From: Rikenellaceae bacterium | GTDB lineage: Bacteria; Bacteroidota; Bacteroidia; Bacteroidales; Rikenellaceae | Direction: 5' to 3' | Assembly (NCBI GenBank): GCA_015059845.1 | Contig: SUZR01000001.1 | Coordinates: 124,001-188,000 of the forward strand | Length of the DNA: 64,000 nucleotides | Shown: in pieces, positions 42,235 to 51,807 of the stretch | Layout: each line of letters begins with the position of its first letter | Position numbering within the stretch: the first letter of the stretch is position 1 | Position numbers and translations under genes: made by a program | The notes under the pieces: model-generated | The model's database searches: none | What the model saw: only the letters and a program-made list of their open reading frames with translations | Told to the model about the DNA's origin: nothing

Positions 42235-44074
42235 TGGTTATGGTGTAGTCGTTATTGTAATTTACGCGCACCCACTCCTGGTTGATATAACGCTCGCCAG
42301 CATTGCCACGCACAAATTTATATGTGGTCTGAAGCGGTGTGTATCGCTTGTCGAGCATATTATACTCGATATCGCCACGCATACCTGCGCAGAAAATCAT
42401 TGCGGTGTCGTAGCCTCGATATGCGTACAGTGAGGGCAATGCTCCGTAAGCCTCGATGTAACGGCTGTCGAAATCCCTGACGGCCTTTGAGTCGCGCTTA
42501 GCGTGGTATGTAGAAATCATCACAACGTTATTGTTGAAATACGATGTGTGGTCGATATTGTTAAATCTACCCCAGCGTGATGTGCCCATAACAACATATT
42601 GTGCGCTCGGCTCGCTACGGTCGGTAAGTGCTACCTTTGACGATGATATTGTGCCCAAGATACGGTCCACGTCGGTTTCGGCATTGGCTAGCACGATAAA
42701 CAAGCAGGGCTTCTCGCCCTTCAAGATATCGTCAATGCTTTCGATGGCACGAGCCTCGGCGTTACGAGGTTTGAAGGTTGACTTCTGGTCGGTAAACGAG
42801 TAGTTGTAGGCCGCATAAGGACGTCCGTGCAACTCCTTGATTATCTCCTGCTCAAACTCCTTGTCATTTGACGAGGCATAAATCAGATATATATCACGAC
42901 CGCCATCCAGCAGGTTGCCAATCTTCTCGTACTTCTTTTCCGGTGCGGGCGAGAGCTGATACAAAGCGGGGCTCTGCACAGCAGAAATATTTGCCAGTGG
43001 CGATACAACGGGAACAGAGTTCTTGTGTGCATACTGCAGCACGGGATTCAGTTCATCCTCATATACGGGGCCGACGATAAGGTTTGTGCCCTCAAACATA
43101 GTGCTGCCCACAATCTGCTGCACCTTGAGCTGGTCGTGCGAGGTGTTATATACGGTCAGCTTGGTGTTGCCGTTGCTTGTCTTCTTCACCTCGTCCAATC
43201 CCAACAAGAATCCCTGATAGAACTCAACGTAGCTCGCGTTGGGCTTGGAGTTGATGTTCATCGGGAGCATCAGCGCAATGTTAAGGTCCTGCATTGCATC
43301 CAGCTTCTGGAATGTAATCTCGGTACCAGGTGTAGTCTGCGCGGGTGTGTTGTCAGCCTCTGCAACCACCTCCTGCTCCACCTCCTTAGCCCTCGGAATG
43401 CGGATTATGGCACCAGCCTTTAGCCCCTGCGATACATCATTCAGCTGCGCAAACTCAGCCTCTGTAATGCCATAGCGTCGTGAGAGCGAGTAGATAGTCT
43501 CGCCAGGCTTTACAACGTGGTGGTCGAAGCCATCATCGTCGGTGGCCTTGTTAAGGTTGTCGGTATATTCTGCTATCTCGGCCTGAGCCTGCTGCTCGGT
43601 AGATGAGCCTATTGCTGCACGACGAATCCAGAGCGTCTCACCAACGGAGAGAGCCTGCGGATTCACCGAAGGGTTATCCTCACGCAGTGTCGCTACTGAG
43701 ATATTGTAGTCGCGGGCGATGGCATAGAGTGTTTGCCCTGCCTTAACCTTGTGTGTGATATAATCCTTCTTGCGTTTCTTCTCAGCCTTAGCCTTGAGAA
43801 TTGCCGACTCTGGAACGGGAATCTTCACCGTCTGGTCGATGCGCAGACCATCGGCAACACCAGGATTGGAGTCGCGGATGGCATCCTCGCCTACCTCGTA
43901 TGCCTTGGCGATGGAGTATAGAGTGTCGCCCGACTTAACGGTGTGGACATAATACTTCTTGCCATTGATAAAGACAATAACGGGTGACTTGTCAACGGGC
44001 AGTAGCTCAACGGCAGCGCCCGAGAGAGTCGTAAATATTAATCCGGCAGCAATAAATCTCTTAAAAATCTTCAT
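42227..44074 (-). CDS. LysM-repeat protein with periplasmic-binding-protein-like domain
   Basis: 615 residues. After a signal peptide come three LysM repeats (VHTVKSGDTLYSIAKAYEV, ITHKVKAGQTLYAIARDYNI, HHVVKPGETIYSLSRRYGI), at about residues 40-85, 108-152 and 185-230, which bind peptidoglycan. From about residue 265 a type I periplasmic-binding fold follows (IALMLPMNINS, YQGFLLGLDEV, IVGPVYEDELNPVLQYAHKNSVPVVSPLA, YRGYDTAMIF). This resembles LpoA-like or amino-acid-ABC-receptor domains; the ligand is unknown. It sits between the exonuclease gene (33 bases) and rex (8-base overlap) in a mixed operon. Confidence 0.85.
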   Translation of the reverse strand: MKIFKRFIAAGLIFTTLSGAAVELLPVDKSPVIVFINGKKYYVHTVKSGDTLYSIAKAYEVGEDAIRDSNPGVADGLRIDQTVKIPVPESAILKAKAEKKRKKDYITHKVKAGQTLYAIARDYNISVATLREDNPSVNPQALSVGETLWIRRAAIGSSTEQQAQAEIAEYTDNLNKATDDDGFDHHVVKPGETIYSLSRRYGITEAEFAQLNDVSQGLKAGAIIRIPRAKEVEQEVVAEADNTPAQTTPGTEITFQKLDAMQDLNIALMLPMNINSKPNASYVEFYQGFLLGLDEVKKTSNGNTKLTVYNTSHDQLKVQQIVGSTMFEGTNLIVGPVYEDELNPVLQYAHKNSVPVVSPLANISAVQSPALYQLSPAPEKKYEKIGNLLDGGRDIYLIYASSNDKEFEQEIIKELHGRPYAAYNYSFTDQKSTFKPRNAEARAIESIDDILKGEKPCLFIVLANAETDVDRILGTISSSKVALTDRSEPSAQYVVMGTSRWGRFNNIDHTSYFNNNVVMISTYHAKRDSKAVRDFDSRYIEAYGALPSLYAYRGYDTAMIFCAGMRGDIEYNMLDKRYTPLQTTYKFVRGNAGERYINQEWVRVNYNNDYTITIE

Positions 44075-44106
44075 ATAAAATTGTTAACGCGCCTTGCACG
44101 TTGTGT

Positions 44107-44874
44107 TTAACATTTCTTGTCGCGGAAACGAATCTCCGTAATAACCTTTTTGGTGTAGAGCGGGAAGTCGCCATTCATCATCCACGCGTAGTAGCTCGGC
44201 TCCTCCTGGAATACCTCGCTCACAACGCGGCCTTTATGCTTTCCGAAGCTGAATATCTCTTCCCCCTTGTCGTTATACACGATGCGTCCTGCATAATCTA
44301 CTGTCTCACCACGTGCCGAGAATTCGGCCAATGCGGCTACATCGTTTTGCAGGTCGGGATAGCGGTCCAGTTGAGCCATCAGCACCTCGTATGTAGCCTT
44401 TGTGTCGGCCTCGGCTGAGTGGGCGTCGGTCAGCTCCTTGTCGCAGTAGAACTTATATGCGGCTACGAGTGTGCGCTGCTCCATCTTGTGGAAGATGTTC
44501 TGCACATCGACAAACTTGCGCTTCTTGAAATCAACATCTACGCCTGCACGCAAAAACTCCTCAACGAGCATCGGCAAGTCGAAGCGATTGGAGTTAAAAC
44601 CACCAAAATCGCAACCCTCGATAAACTGCGCGAGCGACTTGGCAATCTGTGCAAATGTCGGCTCATTCTTTACATCCTCATCGGTAATGCCGTGTATGGC
44701 CGTAGCCTGCTCGGGGATGTGCATCTGCGGGTTAATCAGGCGTGTGCGTGTTATCTCATCGCCATCGGGCATAACCTTCACCATCGAAATCTCGACAATG
44801 CGGTCTTTGGCTGTATCAACGCCCGTTGTTTCCAGGTCAAAGAAAACAATCGGGCGTTTAAGATTTAGTTTCAT
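44107..44874 (-). CDS. DnaQ-family 3'-5' exonuclease
   Basis: 255 residues. Motif I is VFFDLETTG (Asp, Glu), motif II GGFNSNRFDLPML with its Asp, and motif III HSAEADTKATYEV, giving the DEDDh pattern. It may be the proofreading epsilon subunit or a related trimming exonuclease; dnaN lies 10 bases upstream, which favours a replication or repair role. The extra C-terminal part (FGKHKGRVVSEVFQEEPSYYAWMM) is a small module often seen in Bacteroidetes members. Confidence 0.9.
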   Translation of the reverse strand: MKLNLKRPIVFFDLETTGVDTAKDRIVEISMVKVMPDGDEITRTRLINPQMHIPEQATAIHGITDEDVKNEPTFAQIAKSLAQFIEGCDFGGFNSNRFDLPMLVEEFLRAGVDVDFKKRKFVDVQNIFHKMEQRTLVAAYKFYCDKELTDAHSAEADTKATYEVLMAQLDRYPDLQNDVAALAEFSARGETVDYAGRIVYNDKGEEIFSFGKHKGRVVSEVFQEEPSYYAWMMNGDFPLYTKKVITEIRFRDKKC

Positions 44875-44884
44875 TCGCTAATAA

Positions 44885-46009
44885 TTACGCGTTAATCATC
44901 ATAGGCATCAGCAACATCAAGCTCTCGCTCGAAGGCTGGTCGTCATATACAGGCTTGAATACACCAGCACGTGTAGAGTCTGCCAACTCAACAACTACGG
45001 TCGGAGTGTCGATATTTGAGAGAATCTCCACCAGGAATGTTGACTTAAAGCCGATGGTTACGGGCTGGCCGTCGTAGCTGCAAGAGATGGTCTCGTTAGC
45101 CGATACCGAGAAGTCGATATCCTGTGCTGTGAGGTTCACCTTGTTGTCGGCAATATCCATACGGATAAGGTTTGTCGAGGGGTTAGAACATACAGCAACA
45201 CGCTTAATGCCGTTTACAAACTCAACGCGGTCAATCAATACCTTGTTGGGGTTTGCTGTGGGGATTACGGCGTTGTAGTTGGGGTAATTACCCTCGATAA
45301 GACGGCACACCAACTTGAAGTTCTTGAGCTCAAATGTTACGTTCTTTGCATCGAAGGCGATATTCACGGGCTCCTCCTCCTTTGCCAGTAGAGTCTTCAA
45401 GAGGTTTGCAGGCTTCTTGGGAAGGATGAACGAAGAGGTGATGTCGCTATTGTTCTCAGCGTTGTACTTAACCAACTTATGAGCGTCGGTTGCAACGAAT
45501 GTCAACGACTCGGTTGAGAAATCGAAATATACACCATTCATCACGGGGCGCAACTCATCATCAGCCGTAGCGAAGATAGTCTTATTGATACCGCTAACAA
45601 GTAAATCAACATCCAATGTGATATTCTTGCGCTCGTTGCCCAAGGTCTGTACTGCGGGGTAGCTTACGGCACTTGCACCAGGTATTGAGAGGTGGCCGCT
45701 TGCCCAGGTAATCTGAATCTCCCAAGTGGTGTCGTTAACGTCGATAACCAACGGCATCTCGGGGAACTCCTTCAATGAGTCGAGCATCAACTTACCCGGA
45801 GCAGCAATAACGCCTTCGCGCTCGATATTCTCAACGGCGATTGAGCCGATGAGTGTGGTCTCCAAATCTGAAGTAGTAACGGTCAACTGACCATCCTTAA
45901 GCTCCATAAGGAAATACTCCAAGATAGGGAGAGAACTTTTGTTGCTGATAACCTTTCCGGTTGTCGCCAAGAGCGACAGAAGTGCTGAACTTGATACTGT
46001 AAATTTCAT
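44885..46009 (-). CDS. dnaN: DNA polymerase III beta clamp
   Basis: 374 residues, the usual length, with three clamp domains. Seen: KFTVSSSALLSLLATTGKVISNKSS split over the start, LPILEYFLM, VTTSDLETTLIG, FVATDAHKLVKY and the terminal LMLLMPM, close to the family's YLVMPMRL. The clamp tethers the polymerase to DNA. Co-transcribed with the exonuclease gene (10 bases). Confidence 0.96.
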   Translation of the reverse strand: MKFTVSSSALLSLLATTGKVISNKSSLPILEYFLMELKDGQLTVTTSDLETTLIGSIAVENIEREGVIAAPGKLMLDSLKEFPEMPLVIDVNDTTWEIQITWASGHLSIPGASAVSYPAVQTLGNERKNITLDVDLLVSGINKTIFATADDELRPVMNGVYFDFSTESLTFVATDAHKLVKYNAENNSDITSSFILPKKPANLLKTLLAKEEEPVNIAFDAKNVTFELKNFKLVCRLIEGNYPNYNAVIPTANPNKVLIDRVEFVNGIKRVAVCSNPSTNLIRMDIADNKVNLTAQDIDFSVSANETISCSYDGQPVTIGFKSTFLVEILSNIDTPTVVVELADSTRAGVFKPVYDDQPSSESLMLLMPMMINA

Positions 46010-46071
46010 TGTTTTGTTATGTTTTTCGTTATTATATTTTCAAATATTTTTCGGTTAATTGTTCTATGGCT

Positions 46072-46956
46072 CTACTCAAGTGTTGCCAATTTATCCAGCG
46101 CCATACGAATCATACGCTCAACGTAGGGCTTGTAGTCGGTCTGCGCCTGCTTAGCCACTCGCTGGGCAATTATTGTGCAGATGGTCGCTGCGCGGTGACC
46201 CATCAATGCGGCCAATCCCGCCAAAGCCGAGCCCTCCATCTCGAAGTTTGTTATGCGGCGGCCATTGTAACGCCACGATTCCACCTTGGCGTTTAGCTCC
46301 GTGTCGGCAGGTTGCAGGCGTACGTGTCGGCCTTGCGGTGCGTAGAATCCCGGTGCAGCGATGGTGATACCCTCGGTTACGGAGTCTTTGAAATGCTCCC
46401 ATAGCTCATTGTCGGCATTCACGAAATATGGTGGCGCCAACACCTCGCTCCAAGTGGTGTGGGCCATAAAATCACGCTCCATATCGCGGTCGCATACCTC
46501 GTTGCGGCCGGCGTAGTATCCCAGCAGAGAGTCGAAACCGACCGATGTGCGGGCAAATACAACCTCTCCCACCTCGATGTCGGGCTGCAATGCTCCCGAG
46601 GTGCCCAAACGCACCAGAGTCAAACGACGGAAATTCTCCTTTACGGTGCGGGTAGCAAAATCGACGTTTGCCAACGCATCGAGTTCGGTGACGGAGATGT
46701 CGATGTTACCAATGCCGATTCCCGTTGACATTACGGTCATTCGCTTGCCTTTATAGCTGCCCGTTACTGTGTTGAATTCGCGGTTGGAAACGTTGCACTC
46801 CACGCGGTCAAAATATGCCGCAATCATAGCTACACGAGCCGGGTCGCCAACCATAATCACCGTGTCGGCTATCTGCTCGGGTTTCAAATGTAGGTGGAAT
46901 ATAGAGCCGTCGCTATTGATAATCAATTCCGAAGAGGCTATAACCCTTTGCTGCAT
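46072..46956 (-). CDS. Nucleoside phosphorylase (uridine-phosphorylase type)
   Basis: 294 residues, PNP/UDP superfamily. Seen: VIMVGDPARVAMIAAYFD near the N-terminus (phosphate site), STGIGIGNIDI, RLGTSGALQPDIEVGEVV and the nucleoside motif NFEMEGSALAGLAALMGHRA. It cleaves nucleosides with phosphate, most likely uridine or a related pyrimidine, though specificity is not certain. First gene of the minus-strand run, 62 bases before dnaN. Confidence 0.88.
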   Translation of the reverse strand: MQQRVIASSELIINSDGSIFHLHLKPEQIADTVIMVGDPARVAMIAAYFDRVECNVSNREFNTVTGSYKGKRMTVMSTGIGIGNIDISVTELDALANVDFATRTVKENFRRLTLVRLGTSGALQPDIEVGEVVFARTSVGFDSLLGYYAGRNEVCDRDMERDFMAHTTWSEVLAPPYFVNADNELWEHFKDSVTEGITIAAPGFYAPQGRHVRLQPADTELNAKVESWRYNGRRITNFEMEGSALAGLAALMGHRAATICTIIAQRVAKQAQTDYKPYVERMIRMALDKLATLE

Positions 46957-47073
46957 ACGATAAATTTTCGTGTTTTGACTTTTTTATATGGCATAAAAGT
47001 AATATATTTACATCGAATTACAAAATAAAACCGCTTTTTTTTAATAGAAGTATAATTGTTAAAACAATCTGAT

Positions 47074-48462
47074 ATGACACTTATTAAATCAATTTCGGGT
47101 ATTCGTGGTACAATCGGTGGTGAGCAGGGTGATAACCTCACGCCTATCGATATCGTGAAATTTACTACGGCTTATGCTCGTTTTATGAGCGAGAAGAACA
47201 ATGGCAAACGCCTGACTATCGTTGTAGGACGCGATGCGCGTATCTCGGGCGAGATGGTGAATGATATCATCGAGGGTACGCTAATGGGCTGTGGCGTGGA
47301 TGTGATAAATGTGGGTCTTTGCACCACTCCAGGAACGGAGATGGCTGTGATTACGCATAAGGCTGATGGCGGAATTATTATCACCGCTTCGCATAACCCC
47401 AAGCAGTGGAATGCGTTGAAATTGCTTAACGAAAAAGGCGAGTTTTTGAATGATGCCGAGGGTAAGCGCGTGCTGGCTTTGGCGGACGATGAGGCGTATG
47501 ATTTCCCGCAGGTGGATAGCATCGGAAAGGTGGTGTTGAGAGAGGATTTTAATCCTACACATATTGAGCAGGTATTAGCTCTACCGATGGTTGATGTGGA
47601 GGCTGTTAAAACTCGTAAATTCAAGGTTGTAGTGGATGCGGTGAACTCTGTTGGTGGAGTTGTGATTCCCGCCTTGTTGCGTGCCCTGGGTTGCGATGTT
47701 GTGGAGCTTAACTGCACCCCCGATGGACACTTTGCACATAACCCCGAACCGCTGGCTGAGCACCTTACGGAGATATCTCGCGTGGTGGTTGACGAGAAGG
47801 CTGATTTGGGTGTTGTTGTTGACCCCGATGTTGACCGTCTGGCGTTGGTGAATGAGGATGGTACGATGTTTGGCGAGGAGTACACGTTGGTGGCTGTAGC
47901 TGACTATATTTTGTCGCAGACGGTGGGTAATACGGTATCAAATCTCAGCTCTTCACGCGCATTGAGCGATGTTACGAAGGCGCACGGCGGTGAGTATAGT
48001 GCATCGGCTGTTGGCGAGGTGAATGTCGTAACGAAGATGAAGGAGGTTGGCGCAGTGATTGGTGGCGAGGGTAATGGTGGAGTTATCTACCCCGCCCTGC
48101 ACTATGGCCGCGATGCGCTGGTGGGTGTGGCATTATTCCTGACACACTTGGTGAAGAAGAATTGCACGATGACAGAGCTTCGTGCGACATACCCTGCATA
48201 CTACGCATCGAAGAATAAGATTCAGCTTACACCAGAGATTGATGTAGATAAAGTATTGCGTGAGATGAAAGAGCGTTATGCCAATGAAAATGTGAATGAT
48301 ATAGATGGTGTAAAGATTGACTTCCCCGAAAATTGGGTACATCTTCGCAAGTCAAATACCGAGCCTATCATCCGTGTCTATACCGAGGCTAAGTCTATGG
48401 CGGAGGCCGATGCGTTGGCACAGCGTATTATGGGCGAGATAAAGGATATTTGTGGTTTGTAA
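47074..48462 (+). CDS. glmM: Phosphoglucosamine mutase / phosphohexomutase
   Basis: 462 residues from the ATG at 47074. Isomerises GlcN-6-P to GlcN-1-P for cell-wall precursor synthesis. Seen: SISGIRGTIGGEQG, the phosphoserine loop ITASHNPKQWNALK, the metal loop DPDVDRLAL, GGEGNGGVIYP (sugar binding) and RKSNTEPIIRVYTEA at the end. Length and motifs fit the Bacteroidetes alpha-D-phosphohexomutase group; glucosamine is the likely but not proven substrate. Confidence 0.9.
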   Translation: MTLIKSISGIRGTIGGEQGDNLTPIDIVKFTTAYARFMSEKNNGKRLTIVVGRDARISGEMVNDIIEGTLMGCGVDVINVGLCTTPGTEMAVITHKADGGIIITASHNPKQWNALKLLNEKGEFLNDAEGKRVLALADDEAYDFPQVDSIGKVVLREDFNPTHIEQVLALPMVDVEAVKTRKFKVVVDAVNSVGGVVIPALLRALGCDVVELNCTPDGHFAHNPEPLAEHLTEISRVVVDEKADLGVVVDPDVDRLALVNEDGTMFGEEYTLVAVADYILSQTVGNTVSNLSSSRALSDVTKAHGGEYSASAVGEVNVVTKMKEVGAVIGGEGNGGVIYPALHYGRDALVGVALFLTHLVKKNCTMTELRATYPAYYASKNKIQLTPEIDVDKVLREMKERYANENVNDIDGVKIDFPENWVHLRKSNTEPIIRVYTEAKSMAEADALAQRIMGEIKDICGL

Positions 48463-48485
48463 TACCTTAAAACTATAAAATATAG

Positions 48486-49853
48486 ATGGAAAAAGTTCAG
48501 AGTTATATTGACGCCAATAAGGAGCGTTTTTTGAATGAGTTGTTCGACCTTTTGCGCATACCCTCTATCAGTGCGCAGTCGGAGCATAAGGGCGATATGG
48601 TGAAGTGCGCCGAGTGGCTGGCTGCAGCGTTGGTGCAGGCGGGCGCTGACCGTGCCGAGGTGATGCCTACGGATGGAAATCCTGTGGTTTATGCCGAGAA
48701 GATTATCGACCCTGCGGCTAAGACCGTATTGGTTTATGGCCACTATGATGTTATGCCTGTTGACCCCCGCGAGGAGTGGCGTACGGAGCCCTTTGAGCCT
48801 GTTGTTAAGGATGGTCGCATCTGGGGCCGTGGTGCTGATGATGATAAGGGTCAGCTCTTTATGCACGCCAAGGCTTTTGAGGCTATGTGTGCGACCGATT
48901 CTCTGCCCTGCAACGTGAAGTTTATGCTTGAGGGTGAGGAGGAGATTGGCTCACCGAGTCTGTATAAGTTCTGCGAGGATTACAAGGAGATGCTTCAGGC
49001 TGATATTATTCTTGTGTCGGACACATCGATGATTTCGATGGATACACCCTCAATTACTTGTGGCTTGCGTGGTCTTACATATATGGAGGTGGAGGTTGTC
49101 GGCCCGAATAAGGACCTGCACTCTGGCCTGTTTGGTGGCGCCGTGGCTAATCCCGCAAATGTATTGACAAAGTTGGTGGCATCGCTTACCGATGAGAACG
49201 GACGTGTTACAATTCCTGGTTTCTATGACGATGTGCGCGAGTTGACTCCCGCCGAGCGAGAGGCATTCAACAAGGCTCCGTTCAATCTGGAAAACTACAA
49301 GAAGGCGCTCGATATCGACGATGTGGAGGGCGAGGCTGGCTACACCACTATTGAGCGTACGGGTGTGCGTCCTTCGTTGGATGTGAATGGTATTTGGGGC
49401 GGTTATATCGAGGAGGGAACAAAGACCGTTATCCCCTCGCGCGCTTCAGCTAAGATTTCTATGCGTCTTGTTCCCAATCAGGACTTTGAGAAGATTGGTG
49501 AGTTGTTTGAGAAGCACTTCCGTGCGATTGCGCCAAAGTCTGTGAAGGTGAATGTGAAGTTCCTGCACGGCGGCGCTCCCTACGTATCGCCTACCGATAT
49601 GGCTGCATATAAGGCGGCTGAGCGGGCTATCGTTGATACATTTGGTAAGAAGCCCCTGCCCTTCTATTCAGGTGGCTCTATTCCTATTATCAGCGGCTTT
49701 GAGCGCATCCTGGGCATCAAATCGTTGCTTATTGGCTTCGGTTTGGCGGAGGATGCAATCCACTCGCCCAACGAGAGCTACGGCTTAGAGCAGTTTGATA
49801 AGGGCGTGCATACGATTCCCTTGTTCTATAAATACTTTGCAGAGGCGGAGTAG
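48486..49853 (+). CDS. M20-family metallopeptidase (dipeptidase)
   Basis: 455 residues, cytoplasmic. Metal motifs are seen: YGHYDVMP with its His and Asp, RGADDDKGQLFMH, the catalytic EGEEEIGSPS, SDTSM and a terminal HSPNE. A dimerisation domain lies between (RTGVRPSLDVNGIWGGY). The closest group is the M20 dipeptidase branch (carnosinase/PepV-like). It begins 23 bases after glmM, so it is likely in the same transcript. Confidence 0.92.
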   Translation: MEKVQSYIDANKERFLNELFDLLRIPSISAQSEHKGDMVKCAEWLAAALVQAGADRAEVMPTDGNPVVYAEKIIDPAAKTVLVYGHYDVMPVDPREEWRTEPFEPVVKDGRIWGRGADDDKGQLFMHAKAFEAMCATDSLPCNVKFMLEGEEEIGSPSLYKFCEDYKEMLQADIILVSDTSMISMDTPSITCGLRGLTYMEVEVVGPNKDLHSGLFGGAVANPANVLTKLVASLTDENGRVTIPGFYDDVRELTPAEREAFNKAPFNLENYKKALDIDDVEGEAGYTTIERTGVRPSLDVNGIWGGYIEEGTKTVIPSRASAKISMRLVPNQDFEKIGELFEKHFRAIAPKSVKVNVKFLHGGAPYVSPTDMAAYKAAERAIVDTFGKKPLPFYSGGSIPIISGFERILGIKSLLIGFGLAEDAIHSPNESYGLEQFDKGVHTIPLFYKYFAEAE

Positions 49854-49866
49854 AAAGCGTGAAAAT

Positions 49867-49904
49867 AAAAAGAGTACGAATCCCGCGGGGTTCGTACTCT
49901 TTTT
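49867..49904. terminator. Bidirectional terminator
   Basis: A perfect 14-bp stem, AAAAAGAGTACGAA with TTCGTACTCTTTTT (49867-49880, 49891-49904), closes 10 bases. It lies between the convergent M20 peptidase and alkaline phosphatase genes. Confidence 0.9.
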
Positions 49905-49920
49905 GTTTATTAATATCGGA

Positions 49921-51036
49921 TTACTCCCAAAGCTTCAGCATACTCTGCAACTTCTGCGAGAGCTCCGAGTTCTCCATAATACCGTTAATCTGGTCAGCTC
50001 CTGTGCCGTAGAGATATACGGGAACCATAATGCCTGTATGGCTTGATGTGCCGAATGCGTAGCTGATACCGCTCTCGGGGAGGGTAAAGTCGGTCTTGTT
50101 GCTGGGGATGCTAAGACCAGAGGTCTCGTGGTCTGATACAACAACAACCAATGTGCCAGGATGTACATCGGCATAATCCATAGCGACCTGAATGGCTTTA
50201 TCGAAGTCGCGTGTCTCGGCCAAAATACCTTCAACGTTCTTGCCGTGGCCCTCGCCGTCAATCTTTGAGCCCTCGACCATCAATACGAAGCCATCCTTCT
50301 TCTGCTCCTTGACATTGTTTGTCAGAATCTCCAAAGCCTGAGCTGTCGCCTCCGCGAGATACTCGCCACGACCCTGACGCTTCAACGGGAGGTCACCCTC
50401 AGCGAAGAGACCGATAACATCGCCGCGCTTTACGCTCGTAAGCTCGTCGAGGTTGAGTAATACGTTGTAGCCTTTATTCTTAAGCTCGGCAACAAAATCC
50501 TTGTTCTGCTCCTTGAAATAGCGCTCGAAATATTTCTTGCCACCACCGAATACTACGTCAATATTATCACCCTGCATAAAGTCCTTGATGATACCGTTGT
50601 TATCACCGCGGCTCTTAACGTGAGAGTAGAATGCTGCGGGTGTTGCGTGGTTTACATAGCACGTAACAACGATGCCTGTTGCAAAGTCGTTCTTCTCTGC
50701 CTTCTCGATAATTGACTCTACGCGAACGCCCTCGGGGGTAAGGCCGAGTGTTGAGTTGTTAGTCTTATAGCCTGTAGCCAAAGCTGTACCCGATGCAGCC
50801 GAGTCGGTTACTCGGTTGTTGAGAGAGTAGGTCTTGGTAAGGGCGATGTTTTGTGCGCGGTCGAATGCTGAGGGAGCATATTTCTGCTCAATCTGAAGCA
50901 TAGAGACGTGCGCCAGTCCCATACCGTCACCAATCATATAAATGATGTTGTTAACCTTAGGTTGTTTGGGTTTTTTAGCCTCAACGCTGTATAGGGCAGT
51001 TAGCGACAATAAGGCGAATAAGAATAACTTTTTCAT
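49921..51036 (-). CDS. phoA: Alkaline phosphatase
   Basis: 371 residues with a signal peptide (MKKLFLFALLSLTALYSVEA). Metal and catalytic sites: MIGDGMGLAHVS, the nucleophile Ser in VTDSAASGTALATG, EGSKIDGEGHGKNVE, VVSDHETSG and SSHTG near the C-terminus. It hydrolyses phosphomonoesters in the periplasm, giving phosphate. The length is short compared with E. coli PhoA (about 470) but normal for many Bacteroidetes members. Confidence 0.93.
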   Translation of the reverse strand: MKKLFLFALLSLTALYSVEAKKPKQPKVNNIIYMIGDGMGLAHVSMLQIEQKYAPSAFDRAQNIALTKTYSLNNRVTDSAASGTALATGYKTNNSTLGLTPEGVRVESIIEKAEKNDFATGIVVTCYVNHATPAAFYSHVKSRGDNNGIIKDFMQGDNIDVVFGGGKKYFERYFKEQNKDFVAELKNKGYNVLLNLDELTSVKRGDVIGLFAEGDLPLKRQGRGEYLAEATAQALEILTNNVKEQKKDGFVLMVEGSKIDGEGHGKNVEGILAETRDFDKAIQVAMDYADVHPGTLVVVVSDHETSGLSIPSNKTDFTLPESGISYAFGTSSHTGIMVPVYLYGTGADQINGIMENSELSQKLQSMLKLWE

Positions 51037-51058
51037 TTTAGTATTAGATTTATAGTGG

Positions 51059-51088
51059 CAAAATTATATTTTTTTTGTATTTTTACAA
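51059..51088 (-). promoter_or_regulatory. Alkaline phosphatase promoter
   Basis: Minus strand TTG (51088-51086), 19 bases, TAATTTTG (51066-51059), about 25 bases before the ATG. A weaker TATTTTTA at 51078-51085 on the plus strand may serve the divergent ung gene. Confidence 0.55.
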
Positions 51089-51111
51089 TAATTTTTTTTG
51101 ATTTTTTTCGT

Positions 51112-51774
51112 ATGGATGTGAAGATTGCAGATGATTGGAAGCAACTATTGCAGCAGGAGTTCGATAAGCCGTACTTCGAGGAACTTACACGTTTTGTGCG
51201 TGCGGAGTATGCCGCTGCAACGGTGTATCCTGCCGGTAGAAATATATTCCGCGCTTTCGATAAATGCCCTGTTGAATCGCTTAAAGTCGTGATTATAGGT
51301 CAGGACCCTTATCACGGTGTGGGTCAGGCAAATGGCCTCTGCTTTTCGGTGAATGACGGGGTGCAGTTCCCGCCGTCGTTGCAGAATATCTTTAAGGAGA
51401 TTCACTCCGATATTGGTACGCCTGTTCCGACGAGTGGAAACCTCGACCGATGGGCTGAGCAGGGGGTGTTGTTACTCAACTCGGTGCTGACGGTCAGGGC
51501 GCATCAGGCGGCATCGCACGCAGGGCGTGGCTGGGAGAAGTTTACCGATGCTGTGGTGCGTATTATTGGCGAGCGTAAGCAGGGGGTAGTATATATGTTA
51601 TGGGGTAGCTATGCGCAGAAGAAGGGACAGATGGCTGACCCTGCGCAAAACCTTATATTGAAGAGCGTTCACCCCTCTCCCCTATCTGTTTATAGAGGTT
51701 TTTTCGGGTGTAAGCACTTCTCGCAGGCAAATGCATATCTGCAAAGTATAGGCAAGGAGCCGATTGTTTGGTAG
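51112..51774 (+). CDS. ung: Uracil-DNA glycosylase, family 1
   Basis: 220 residues from the ATG at 51112. Removes uracil from DNA. Seen: the catalytic GQDPYHGVGQANGLCFSV, GVLLLNSVLTVR and the leucine loop SVHPSPLSVYRGFFGC. Length is normal for family 1. The open frame extends back to 51055 but that part is AT-rich promoter sequence. The GNAT gene follows after 33 bases. Confidence 0.96.
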   Translation: MDVKIADDWKQLLQQEFDKPYFEELTRFVRAEYAAATVYPAGRNIFRAFDKCPVESLKVVIIGQDPYHGVGQANGLCFSVNDGVQFPPSLQNIFKEIHSDIGTPVPTSGNLDRWAEQGVLLLNSVLTVRAHQAASHAGRGWEKFTDAVVRIIGERKQGVVYMLWGSYAQKKGQMADPAQNLILKSVHPSPLSVYRGFFGCKHFSQANAYLQSIGKEPIVW

Positions 51775-51807
51775 TGTAAATTATGGGTTAGTTAAACGGT
51801 ATATTTT

